Shown here: piece by piece, positions 27,930-38,500 of the stretch
How positions within the stretch are numbered: the stretch's first letter is position 1
Layout: each line of letters opens with the position of its first letter
Origin: Endotrypanum monterogeii
Lineage: Eukaryota > Euglenozoa > Kinetoplastea > Trypanosomatida > Trypanosomatidae
Direction of reading: 5' to 3'
DNA: 64,000 bases
Assembly: GCA_000333855.2 (NCBI GenBank)
Contig: CM007325.1
Span: forward strand, 168,423 to 232,422
Notes under the pieces: model-generated
What the model was told of the DNA's origin: nothing
The model's input: the letters and a program-made list of their open reading frames with translations, nothing else
Database searches by the model: none
Translations under genes and position numbers: made by a program

Positions 27930-30815
27930 ATGCAACCACGCCCGTTGCGAGGGCGAAGCGGTGCCTCGCCGCCAGCGATGGCCAGCGCACACAAACAGGG
28001 CGGCGATGGCGTAGCAGAGGTGGATGAAGGTCGCAGCGACGTTGGATTTGATCGTAACACGGTGCTGCTCTACGACAGTGCACACCAGCACGTCACAAAG
28101 CAAGGTGAGGGGCCTATTGGTGGTGGCAGCACACATGCCTCGCACTACGCGAGGTACGGGCCGCCTCACACGCAGCAACAGCAAGGCGTACTAGGGTATG
28201 CACCTCCAGAAGAAAGAATCATCCCCACGGTGGGTTGGAGCGGCGGATCAGTGTTTCCCGCACCAGATGCCGCCACCTCGCAGCCGATGCTCCACCCACC
28301 GCTGCCGATGCCACCCCTAATGCCACCTCCCTACTCCAACCCCGCGTCACTGCGGCCATCCTCAGCTGTTGGTGGTTTGGGCATCCTCGGTCCTGCCCTT
28401 CACGTGGAGGGAATCTCGGCGCCACCAAGTGCCCCTTCCTACGTACCACTGGCCACGGCTGCAGAGGCGGCTACACGCGAGCCGGTGACCGTGTCCATCG
28501 AAGACGATGCGCTGAAGGTCCCCTTACATGCGCCGCGGCTGCGTGTACCGTCCAACCTTCCTCTCGAGCAGACGACGCTGCTCGACCTCCTCGCCACTGC
28601 GGTCGTCCAGGGCGGGCCAACGACGGAGGAAGAGATCGTGAAGCGGGAGGTGCGCCGCGGCAACCCTGCCTTCTCCTTTCTGGGTGAGAAGTTCAATCAC
28701 CCCTGTATGCTGTATTACCGCTGGCGACTGTACTCGCTGCTTCAGGGAGACACACTTCTCTCGTGGCGGGCCCAGCCGTTCCAGATCGAGGACGCGCGGC
28801 GTGCCTACGTCTGGGTGCCGCCGCCGCCCCTGAAGGTCGGCCCTGAGTGCCTCATGGGCCTGCATCAACCAGAGCTGCTTGATCCCCTGTTCCCAGCCTC
28901 GGGCGTCAGTGGCGGCGCGGCAGCACCTACTGGCGGCGCCGAGGATGGGGACGGAGCTGACGCCATTCTCCGCACAGCGCGTCACCGCCATCGCCGCCGT
29001 CACCGTCATCAGCGCGGCGCCGAGGAGAGGACTCATCACAAAAAAAGTCGCTATCAGACAGGAGACAGTAACGGTGCCGTGGCTCATCACCGCAGTGGTG
29101 GTGACGGCAGCAGCAGCAGCACAAGTAGCAGCAGCAGCAGCAGCAGCAGCCCTGGCAGTGAAGCGGATGCGGAGGAGACGTACTGCGGTGCCACGTCTGC
29201 AGAGAGCAGTGACGGCTATGCGAGAATGTCCAAAATCGAAGGACCATCCATGGGGCCGCTCTCTGCAGGCGGAGAGGCCGATGCCACGTCCTCAGAGGCG
29301 ACAGTAGACCCCACCCGCGTCCGACTGCCGCCGCCCTCTGCACAGTGGATTTCCCGTCAGTGCACAACCCATCGCCATGTGTTCTCTACTTTGCAGCCAC
29401 ACCTCTTGGCGGAGTGGACAGCCTTGCTGAATCCCTACGCGATTTCAGACCTGACCACCGTGGGCGAGGACGGTATCGCAAGCCTCTGTAGACGATGGCT
29501 TCAACGAAATGAGATTGCGACGCGCATGATGTTCGCCATTCGGCATGCGGACGCTATCCACCATCTGCTCAGCGTTCTGCTGGATGCAGTGGTGAAGGTC
29601 GCGTATGTGGCGGCGGCACGCTCACGTCAACCGTCAGTCGACTCCTTCGACAGTAACGTCTACTGTGCAGAAGCTTTGTGGTATTTGTTCGTGTTGCATG
29701 ACATCGCGATGAACGCGTCCAACGCACCGGAGACATCTGCGACGTCGGCGACGAGCGTGAACAGGAATGCCCCAACTAGGCAACAATCACTGCAGCCGCA
29801 ATCTGTGTCCTCGTCTTCTGCTGGGACGATGAGCGGTGCGGCTTTGGCTGTTCCGACTGACACGGAGGAAGAGTTATTCACCCCTGAAGGAGGCTCGGAG
29901 GCACTGGAGGGCCTCTACGACACACTCATCCGCCAACAAGCCGCTTTTCGTGCAGGGGAATCAACGCTAACATCGCCTACAACTGCAGGCGTAGGAGGAG
30001 GCGCTGCGGCGTCATCTAGTACCGCAGCGCCGTCATCCTTCGCTTCACGGCCCACCTCGCGTCCTCGGCGCCGTCAGCGTCATCCGCAACGGCGCTCGCC
30101 GTACGAGCGGTGCGGCGATGCGCTGGAGATGATCCTTCCGACGCTGATGGAGGCGTGTACAGCCATTGCGCTGGTTGTTTCCATGGACAAGGAGCGACAG
30201 CGGTCACAATCTCCTGCGGCCGCGGCAGCGTCTCGTGTCCGCCACTTTAAAGTTTTCACCCCCCAGCAACACCAGCAGCAGCAGCAGCACCAGCAGCAGC
30301 GATTGAAGACAAAGGATAAACTGAAGGCCGCGGAAAACGATCCCCTAGAGGCGTCGTCTCCGTCGTCTACGGTGCTGCCCATCAGAGGTGAACCCTCACT
30401 GTCGCTCCTGCTGGACGCAGGGTGTCACACGGCAGCTTCTAGCAGTGACGTGTGCTCGACCGCAGCATCGAGATCAACGTCGTCGGCTCCTGCAGTGATG
30501 CTCCTTCACTGGCTGAAGACTTTTCTTGTTGTTTGGATGAACGTGGAGCAGCCGCTGCAGCCACCGCCATCTCCCTCGGCAGCCGCAGGAGTCGCAGCGG
30601 GTGCCGTCGTTCCGGCGGGAACGGTGTGGCCCGAATACCACACAGACGCCGCGGACTTGCCACCAGACGTGAACCTCACCTACCACGTCGATCCACGGCA
30701 CGCGTCCCTACTCGCACTCGATGCGGCATCGCAGCAAGGCGTTCATCATCAGCCACCGCTGCTGAGCGGCCGGGCGTGTTCCATAATAAGGGATCGCTAC
30801 AGCTTTTTATTTTAG
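27930..30815 (+). CDS. SURP and CID domain protein, U2SURP/SR140-like
   Basis: A 961-residue protein. After a Pro/Gly-rich N-terminus, residues 214-300 form a SURP (SWAP) domain: QTTLLDLLATAVV, GNPAFSFL, then YYRWRLYSLLQGD (262-274) and VWVPPPP (294-300). This order, including the Trp-Pro tail, is the signature of SR140/U2SURP. Residues about 485-600 resemble the CTD-interacting CID fold that follows SURP in that family, ending in FVLHDIAMNASN. Between and after them are His/Arg-rich, poly-Ser and Gln/His-rich stretches. The N-terminal RRM of animal U2SURP is not visible. U2SURP associates with U2 snRNP, and CID domains can bind the RNA polymerase II tail, so a role in spliceosome or nascent RNA processing is inferred. 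The frame also opens at a GTG (27840), but the ATG at 27930 is the real start. Confidence 0.75.
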   Translation: MQPRPLRGRSGASPPAMASAHKQGGDGVAEVDEGRSDVGFDRNTVLLYDSAHQHVTKQGEGPIGGGSTHASHYARYGPPHTQQQQGVLGYAPPEERIIPTVGWSGGSVFPAPDAATSQPMLHPPLPMPPLMPPPYSNPASLRPSSAVGGLGILGPALHVEGISAPPSAPSYVPLATAAEAATREPVTVSIEDDALKVPLHAPRLRVPSNLPLEQTTLLDLLATAVVQGGPTTEEEIVKREVRRGNPAFSFLGEKFNHPCMLYYRWRLYSLLQGDTLLSWRAQPFQIEDARRAYVWVPPPPLKVGPECLMGLHQPELLDPLFPASGVSGGAAAPTGGAEDGDGADAILRTARHRHRRRHRHQRGAEERTHHKKSRYQTGDSNGAVAHHRSGGDGSSSSTSSSSSSSSSPGSEADAEETYCGATSAESSDGYARMSKIEGPSMGPLSAGGEADATSSEATVDPTRVRLPPPSAQWISRQCTTHRHVFSTLQPHLLAEWTALLNPYAISDLTTVGEDGIASLCRRWLQRNEIATRMMFAIRHADAIHHLLSVLLDAVVKVAYVAAARSRQPSVDSFDSNVYCAEALWYLFVLHDIAMNASNAPETSATSATSVNRNAPTRQQSLQPQSVSSSSAGTMSGAALAVPTDTEEELFTPEGGSEALEGLYDTLIRQQAAFRAGESTLTSPTTAGVGGGAAASSSTAAPSSFASRPTSRPRRRQRHPQRRSPYERCGDALEMILPTLMEACTAIALVVSMDKERQRSQSPAAAAASRVRHFKVFTPQQHQQQQQHQQQRLKTKDKLKAAENDPLEASSPSSTVLPIRGEPSLSLLLDAGCHTAASSSDVCSTAASRSTSSAPAVMLLHWLKTFLVVWMNVEQPLQPPPSPSAAAGVAAGAVVPAGTVWPEYHTDAADLPPDVNLTYHVDPRHASLLALDAASQQGVHHQPPLLSGRACSIIRDRYSFLF

Positions 30816-31739
30816 CTCATTTAGGGGGAAAAGCGAGAGGGATGAGGGAGGGAGGGAGGGGGAGGGGAGGTAAAGAAAGTTCTGTGCGCTGAAGGCATCA
30901 CTTTTGCGAAGGGGGGGGGGAGGGAGGGCTGGGTCAGCTGATGTCCCTGACATGCACACGCTCTTAGAGTTCCCTCTCGTGTGAATGGGGCGGAGGCGAT
31001 GAGGAGAGGGGAGTACGCACACAACGCATACTCGGTCACCTCATCTTTTGCGCCTCCCCCCCCCCCATCTTTCCCTCTCCCCTATTCTGTCGCCCTCCAC
31101 CATTGGTGTAACGCAGCGGTGGTTTTCTCTTGTCGTTGATGTTGCACGACGTTGACGGAGATTTGAGTTGGAGCAGACGCAGAGCGAGGCAGGAGATGCC
31201 TTCCGTCCTATCTTCATGTTGCGTCTGTGGCGCTATATCATAATGAATCTTCTCGAACACACACACACACACACACACACACAGCTGCCGCCTGTCCCTC
31301 CTCCCGTCGTCTTCGACGCCAGTGGGGAAGGGAGGGGGGAGAGTGTCGTCGAGTGAGAGCCAGTGTAGAAACAATTACGTCGCTTCTTGCGGGCCTCGTG
31401 CTCTGCTATTCTCCCCAATTTACCTCAACTCACCTTACCTCGATTCCCCCTCACATGCACACACACACACACACACATACACACACGATCACGAGGAAGG
31501 TGGTATGACTGTAAGGTGTGCTTCAAAGAAGTTCAGACCTTACCGGACGCGTCAGCGGAAGACCTCGGGAGGCAGACATACCACAGGCTCACAAAAATTC
31601 TGCTCCCGACTCCCTCCCTCGTGTTGATCACATCATCTGTGTCCGCCGTTGTTTGGGTTTGAGGCCTCATCTTCCTCTCTCGATTCGAGAGAGGAGTCCC
31701 ACTAGGTGAACAAAATCTCCGCGGCTCCATCGTGTGTGT
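30816..31739. other. Intergenic with poly-G/C and CA repeats
   Basis: No gene supported. G-rich run (30911-30920), C10 (about 31059), two CA repeats (31258-31282 and 31458-31487). Bases 31500-31660 are open in one frame with ordinary composition but lack an ATG in the non-repetitive part; I do not call a gene. A CT-rich tract ends in AG at 31688-31689 before the next gene. Confidence 0.55.
31663..31689 (+). promoter_or_regulatory. Predicted trans-splicing signal for the gene at 31740
   Basis: CT-rich stretch ending in CGAG at 31686-31689; predicted 5' UTR about 50 bases. Confidence 0.35.
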
Positions 31740-34454
31740 ATGTGCGCATCGATGCAATCCGAGAAGTTGCATGCTCAGGACATCGATTCTAAAACCGCGT
31801 CCATAGACTTCATCGAAGAGACATGGTCTACGCCGCCCACCTCCACATCACCCGCACGCTCACCCACCGAGGCATCTGGAGCGAACGAACTGCGAGTAGC
31901 CACCTCATCGGTAGCATCATGCGTCGCTCCCCCCTCTACCGCCCTGCGAAGCTCGAGCTTCTCAATGGCGCCGGCCTATGTGGCATCCGATAAGCACGAG
32001 GCTGTTCTCCGCCACGGTAGCCCCCTTACTCGGGGTCCACACAGCATCAGCCCCTTGGCACCCGACGCGATCCGGGCGCCGCCCCTTGAGCTTCGCGGGC
32101 CGCCGCGATATCTCCGTGCTCGAGGGCTCGCACCAGCCTCTACGAAATCTACAGAGAAAATTCAGCCCAAGGCGGCAGGGCAAGACCAGCCCCATCACGA
32201 CGGCCTGTACCAGCGCTCCCTCTCTGAGGAGCGGGACGAGGGGAGGAACCATCGCCGCAACGACAGCGACGCCCACCATGGCGTCCGCTGTTTTCCATCT
32301 CCAGGCTCCAGCAGCCCAAGTAGGCGAGAAGACGGTGATCGCTGCATGGCGCTCTCTACTTCACCAACACAACTGCTGCTACCTGATGACACCAACGACA
32401 ACGGCTCTCAGTCTCCAACGGCGTGCAGTATGGTGGCAGAACTTCATCGTGCGGAGTCTTCGGAGCATTCCGGCGTGCCCTGCTCAGCACCCTCGGTGGG
32501 CGAGCACAGCGACCTCGGCAATGGTCCGTCCAGCAACCCATCACAGCAGTTGCGCCCAGCTCCACCACTGCCCCAGCAGTCTATCAGCCCCTGTAGCCTC
32601 TGCGACTTGTCTCGGCAGCTGCAGGGAAACACAACGTCGTCAGTGAAGGAGTCCCCGTCCCGCCGAGGTGCTGTGGAGGAGATGGTACTCACTGTTCCGC
32701 GGCTGTCATGTACTCAAGCAGCCACCAGTAACGCTTTCCACTCGCGCACACTACACCCCCCTTCAACTCCGCCCCTGCGTACATCTCCGACGCAACAGCA
32801 GCGTCTTGGAGAGAGACGTGATGAAATATCCGATGGAGCGCGTCCTCGGCCGTCCCTCTGGCAGCGCCACCACCACGGGCAGTGCCGGCCCCCCTGTGCC
32901 ATGGCGCCAGATGACGTGATGATGACAGATACGAGGACCCGCGCCAGTGGCGCTCTCTTATCCGACATGGCACCTTCAGTGGCTCACCGTTCCGCGAACC
33001 CACCCACCACTCAGCTACTCGGGAGCTCATCGCCCATCTGGCGCTCCTGTTATTCGAAGTCGTTCTCGAGCAACCTTCCGCTCGAGTCCACGGTACTGCT
33101 CGGTGCGCACAAAGGCGTGGGCCCGACCACGCCTTGGGCATCGCAGCCTTTGTTCTTGTCTCCGGCGGCTGATGTCCGCGCCGCTGTCAGTCGTGCCCCC
33201 TCAGGGCCTATGATTGCAGTGGAGGTGATATTCGTCGCCGCTGTTGCGGCATCGCATCTGGACCTGGCGTTGCTAGAGCTTTACGAAAATACGAGAAGAC
33301 GCTGGTTCCATCGCCAGGGTAGAGGTGGCACCGGGGGCGTGGCACGTTACGATGGTCATTATGACGCCTCGCACCCCACGCCGGCGCGGTACCCCGACGA
33401 AGATCTCTCCTCCGCCGTGGGTCCTGTTGGGCACATTCGACTCACTGCGGTCGACGATGTCACTGTGGGCGACGTTAAGCGCGAGTTGGAGCGGCGCACG
33501 GGCCTGTCTGCCGCTCGGCAGTGCCTTGTCTGTGATGCCATCGCGCTTCAGGACTGCCTGCCTGTGCACCTGTTGCTGTCGCCCGCACACGAAAACGGCG
33601 ACAGCAACGACGGCGTCGGGAGAGAGGCGACTGTCGATGGTGACGATGCCCATGACGGGGATGACGTCTGCTTGAAGCTGATCTGCGTCCCTCTGTCGAG
33701 CAACCCATCGCTGAGGACGGCAGCGCCTGCAGTCGATGGCACCAGCTTTTCTGCATGCCACTGGGCATGGATGCCGGCCATGGGCAGCGACTTCAGCAAC
33801 AGTGATGAGGGTGCCCTAGCTCTCCAGTCCAGAAAGTTGATGTCCCCTCTGCCACTCAGCACAGGAGTCCCTGGCTCAGCCGCAGTGGGGGCATCCATGG
33901 CGCCTCATCGGCGACCCGGCGCAGTTCCTTTCACCTTTTCCCATGAAAGAACCTCCATCGCGTCGGAAGCCCCGAGCCATGCGGAGCACATTATCTCAGC
34001 GCACATCACTCGCATACGTCGTTTGTATTCGAATAACGTGGAAACAAGTGATCGACTCAGCAGCGATGGGAAAGGGGTGACACCCAACACGATTGCCGCG
34101 GATGGTGCACCAGAGCACGTGGATCCGGTGACCACCGCAACGATCGCAGTGCGTAAGGAGCCAAGTCCAGCGCGGGGGTCTCTGCTATCTCTGCTCCAGG
34201 CGGATGCAACTGCTGGGGCTCAGCGCGACCGCTACCGCTTCGTCCCGCCCTTGGTCGCAGCGTCGTGCCCAAGTAGTCAGACGTCACCGCCACGGAAACT
34301 GCGGGTGGGTACAATGACGCACAGTAACCACCCCCAGGAGCTTGTCCGCAAACAGTCGCTGAGGCGCACAGGCCTGAACAAGGAGCTGATCGATGCCCTC
34401 CCAGATCCCCCGCCGCATCCCCTGGTCGCTCTACTGCATCCCCAAGGTCACTGA
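31740..34454 (+). CDS. Unknown protein with a possible ubiquitin-like domain
   Basis: A 904-residue protein, Ser/Pro/His-rich and low complexity over most of its length. The compact part lies between about bases 33210 and 33700. It begins with a hydrophobic strand (VEVIFVAAVAAS), then HIRLTAVDDVTVGDVKREL and an RTGLSAARQCLV stretch, an acidic insertion, and DVCLKLICVPL. This beta, turn, helix, beta order, with a Lys-containing helix, a Gly turn and Gln-x-Leu, matches ubiquitin-like folds. No terminal Gly-Gly is seen, so it would be an integrated domain, not a modifier. The first ATG is at 31740 (a second at 31752 adds little doubt). Domain call is by pattern only; function is unknown. Confidence 0.7.
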   Translation: MCASMQSEKLHAQDIDSKTASIDFIEETWSTPPTSTSPARSPTEASGANELRVATSSVASCVAPPSTALRSSSFSMAPAYVASDKHEAVLRHGSPLTRGPHSISPLAPDAIRAPPLELRGPPRYLRARGLAPASTKSTEKIQPKAAGQDQPHHDGLYQRSLSEERDEGRNHRRNDSDAHHGVRCFPSPGSSSPSRREDGDRCMALSTSPTQLLLPDDTNDNGSQSPTACSMVAELHRAESSEHSGVPCSAPSVGEHSDLGNGPSSNPSQQLRPAPPLPQQSISPCSLCDLSRQLQGNTTSSVKESPSRRGAVEEMVLTVPRLSCTQAATSNAFHSRTLHPPSTPPLRTSPTQQQRLGERRDEISDGARPRPSLWQRHHHGQCRPPCAMAPDDVMMTDTRTRASGALLSDMAPSVAHRSANPPTTQLLGSSSPIWRSCYSKSFSSNLPLESTVLLGAHKGVGPTTPWASQPLFLSPAADVRAAVSRAPSGPMIAVEVIFVAAVAASHLDLALLELYENTRRRWFHRQGRGGTGGVARYDGHYDASHPTPARYPDEDLSSAVGPVGHIRLTAVDDVTVGDVKRELERRTGLSAARQCLVCDAIALQDCLPVHLLLSPAHENGDSNDGVGREATVDGDDAHDGDDVCLKLICVPLSSNPSLRTAAPAVDGTSFSACHWAWMPAMGSDFSNSDEGALALQSRKLMSPLPLSTGVPGSAAVGASMAPHRRPGAVPFTFSHERTSIASEAPSHAEHIISAHITRIRRLYSNNVETSDRLSSDGKGVTPNTIAADGAPEHVDPVTTATIAVRKEPSPARGSLLSLLQADATAGAQRDRYRFVPPLVAASCPSSQTSPPRKLRVGTMTHSNHPQELVRKQSLRRTGLNKELIDALPDPPPHPLVALLHPQGH

Positions 34455-35510
34455 TACCAACTCCACTGGATTGGTTGCCTCTGCGCCATCCACGCCCAAG
34501 ACAACCTCCCCAGGAGGCCCTCTGTACCCTAGATTCACGCTGCCGTGGATGCGATGGCGCCACTGGCCGCATCCCATGACGCGTAGAAAATCTTAGACCG
34601 AGGGAGGGAGGGGAGGGGAGGGGGGGGGGGGGCTGCATGTCGGCATAGCGCTCGCATCGCGTGTGTCCCTTCCCCTCTCACCCCCCCCCTCCTCCTTACT
34701 ACTTTCCTTTCGTGACTGTGTGTTTTTTTTTTGTTGTTGCTGTTGCTCATCTTAGAATTGTATGGATCACCAACGCTTTCTCACCGATCGTGACCATGCG
34801 TCGGGGGTCCAACGTGCTCGCGTTTTCTGTTATTCATGTGATCAGACCGTCAAAGACATCACCATTGATGTACCTCAATTAACATAATAAGAATAATAAT
34901 CCTGACTGACACCACCACGATCTTGCGTCCACACACACACACACACACACACACATTCTTCTGCTCCTTTGCTGAAATACCTCTCTCCCTCTCTGGCTCC
35001 CTCCCCCCTCGACCTATTTATTTTTGTTCCCCGACATGATAGGAGCGAAGCAGATTATATATATATATATATATACATATATGTATGTATATATGTATAC
35101 GTCGGTGAAGGCCCCCCCTCCACACACACACACACACACACACACACACCATCTCGGGCATCTCACACACTCTCTACAGGGTGCTACGACTCTTGGGTAA
35201 GTCTGCAAGCGCATCTGCCAACGTGTTTGGTGCGCGGGGGGAGGGAGGAGGTGGAGGTGGAATAAGCCTTTGTTACCCCTGCTGCAAACAATTTCAACAC
35301 CATCACGTATAACCTCTGGGAGCGAGATCAAAATTCCTAGATCGAAACACTTGGCTGTGTGCCCTTCAGCCCTCCCCGTATTCATCTTTTTACATATCTA
35401 TACACAAATATATATATATATATATATATATATTATTATTATTATTATTATTTATTCTGCTTGTATATTTATACCACGAACGGGAATCAACGGTGGGGGG
35501 GGAGCGAGGG
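34455..35510. repeat. Intergenic with CA, TA and TTA repeats
   Basis: No gene supported. G12 (34619-34631), C-rich tract (about 34680), T10 (about 34720), CA repeats (34931-34955 and 35121-35149), TA repeats (35055-35095), and TA followed by TTA repeats (35408-35452). I see no convincing pyrimidine tract plus AG immediately before the kinesin start. Confidence 0.55.
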
Positions 35511-38500
35511 ATGCACAAGGTCCGTGGCGAGGAGGGCATTGCGGTATATCTCCGCATCCGACCGCCGCCGACACCGCAGCAGAGTCGTCTGCTCTCCACC
35601 TCGGCGGTAAATGCCAGTCCGCCTGGAATTGCACGAGGGGGCGGTCAGTCATCGGCTTCCTTCCACTATGAGGTAGAGGAGGATTTCGGCACGTCCACCC
35701 TGCACTTGCATGCCCCGCCAAAGTTACTCCAAGAGGCGCAGCGGCCAACAGCGGGTCCGTCGACTGCGGGGCCCTCCAGCCACCCACGAGGGGGCCCCAG
35801 CAGCGCAGTCGTCGTTGAGGATGTGGTGAATAACACCACTGTAAACTTTCGGTATCGCTTCAATCGCGTCTTCCGGCCGAGCGCAACGCAGGAGGAAGTC
35901 TTCAGCACCGTCGCACAGGGATGTGTGGAGTCGGTGTTGGACGGCATGAACAGCACCGTCTTCGCCTACGGCCAGACAGGCAGCGGCAAGACATACAGCA
36001 TCACTGGCGGGACAGAAAGCTATCAAGACCGCGGCCTCATACCACGCGCCATGGCAATGATTTACGAGGCAGTGTCACGGCGTCGCGAGGGCGGCGGTGG
36101 CAGTGGTGGTGAAGATGCCGCTGCCTCAAGCGGCGGTGACGGAGCTGCGACAGCCTACACGATCACCATGTCGTATCTTCAAATCTACAACGACAAAGGA
36201 CAGGACCTGCTGAACCACGGCCGCGACGCTCGCACCCTGGAGGAGCTGCCAGCTGTCACCATACACGAAATGGAGGATGACGTTGTCCTCAAGGGGCTCG
36301 AGCAGCACGCCGCCCCGACGCTTTCGGACGCCCTTAATCTTTTGTTTCTCGGCGACACAAACCGCCTGTATTGTGAAACACCCATGAACAAGACCTCGTC
36401 GCGCTCGCACTGCATCTTCACCATCTACCTAGAGGCCCGTTCTGGTTTTTCCTCTGTGGTGCGTCGCTCCAAACTAAATCTCGTCGACCTCGCCGGTAGC
36501 GAGCGGGTGAGCAAAACGGGGGTGTCTGGCACCATCCTGACGGAGGCCAAATACATCAACCTCTCGCTTCACTTCCTTGAGCAAGTGATCGTGGCTCTCA
36601 GCGAGAAGGCAAAGGGTGTGCGTGATCATGTGCCGTATCGCAACTCGTTTCTCACCATGGTCCTGCGCGACAGCCTTGGGCGCAACTGCAAAACAGTAAT
36701 GCTCGCCACTGCTCACGTCGTCGCGTCGCAGGTGGCGGAAACGATCAGCACGTGCCAGTTTTCGCAGCGCGTTGCGATGATCCAGCAAGCCCCGCAGGTG
36801 AATGTGGAGACAGACCCTGTGTTGCTTGTGCGCAAGTTGCGTGCGGAGGTGGCACAGCTCAAGGATGAGGTGGCGTACCTGCGCGTAAACGGTGGTGGAG
36901 GTGGTGCCGCGGCACTCGCGGCCGATCGCACACTTACGGCCGACGAAAAAAATGTGTGTCGCGGCATGGTGGATACCTACATTCAGAGGGCCGCTGTGGA
37001 TGGAGACTGGACCTCCCGCCTCACTGGCTTTGACGGGGACATGGCTCGTATGTATTACTGCTATGACATCCTACGCGAGCGTGTTGTCCGCGGCGGTGGG
37101 GAGACTGGTACCCGCCAAGAGGCCCAACCGTCGCAGCGCCTGCAGCTCCAGGAGCAAGAGCAGCGCCTGGCAGACAGCGAGGCCCAAGTGGCGGCACTGC
37201 GCCACAGCCTTCAGCTCAAGGAAAACGAGCTCCAGATGATGTTGACGGTGCTCAAGAAGGCGGGGTGCGCTAGTGGGATGGGCAGCGGTATTGACCTCAG
37301 CGGAGCCGGTGCGCGGTACAATGCGGCTGCGCAAACATTATACACTGAGGGGGGCATTGAAGGCGCCGACAGAGGGACGGAGGGCGTGCCGGGATTTTTT
37401 TTCTTGTACGCAGCATCGCCAAGTGACCCCAGACACCTGCGCTCAAACGTCGAGGCCACGCAGGCGGAGATGTCACTAAAAAAAGAAATTTACCGCGACG
37501 CACAACATCTAGTTACCGCACTGCGCCGCTCCTCCGATGCCGCGCACACACATACACCGGCGGCCGCAACGCCACCGCCCGTGGAGAGGACGGTTGTGGC
37601 GGCACTAAATCGCGTCGCGACCCTCGCCCAGGAGGGCCGGTTCACGGAGGCCGAAGCCGCGGCAGCAACGGAGTACCTCGAACACAAACGTGAGTATCAT
37701 GTGCGCGAAAAGGACCTTCGCGAAGGCAATGCTGAGGAGGACCGGGACGACGACCGTACGGCTGTTGACGTGCTAATGGACCAGCAACTTCTACAGGACC
37801 GCGCACAGGCGCTCGAGGCCTTCAAGGCGTCGTACGAGGCGCAGCACAAGATGGGGGAAACGAAGCAGCTTCTGCGTCCCAAGTACGCCGCATGTAAAAA
37901 TGCCGCACAGCAACTCAACGCCTGCGTGGACACGATGAAGGACCTGAAGAGCAAAATCCAGCGTCGGAGAGCCGAGCGGGCGGCGGACGGCTGCGACGTG
38001 GTCGACCCCGAAGAGGCTGCGTGGCTGGAGGAGCTGGCCTCCACGAAGGAGCGCTACAACGCACACGCTGCCGAGCTGCGACGAGATAAGGAGGAGGTGG
38101 AGGGCATGCATGCTTACCTCAAGCACGCACAAGAACAGCTGGTGCGCGACTTTGAGCGCTGGTTCAGCACACGGCAACAACAGCTACAGCTGGCTCTGCA
38201 GCAGCAAGAGCGGCACGCACAGCGCCTGAGCAAGCAGGAGAAACAAATGGGCCTTACAGAGGGATTGCGCGCAGCGCTTGGGGTCTCGCCAGCCGTCGCC
38301 CTTTCTTCTGAGCGGCCGGACCAGGAGGTACGCCTAGCGTCGCCGCATCCGTTGCATGGTGAAAACGGCGACACTACGCATCCGATCAGTAGCATCCAGA
38401 GCGACGCAACCCCGGGCTTTTCCTCGTCCTTAATGTCGGTCGCGCAACCCCAACGCTCCTACGAGTTTCTCAACCCAAAGGCAATGGACGCAGCGCCGCC

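Noticed and set aside
31387..31662. Short open frame of ordinary composition upstream of the gene at 31740
   Set aside because: It starts without ATG, passes through a CA repeat, and has no Met in its non-repetitive part. A remnant cannot be excluded.
34931..35149. CA-repeat pair considered as a CRISPR-like array
   Set aside because: Only simple dinucleotide repeats, with no repeat-spacer structure; not expected in a eukaryote.
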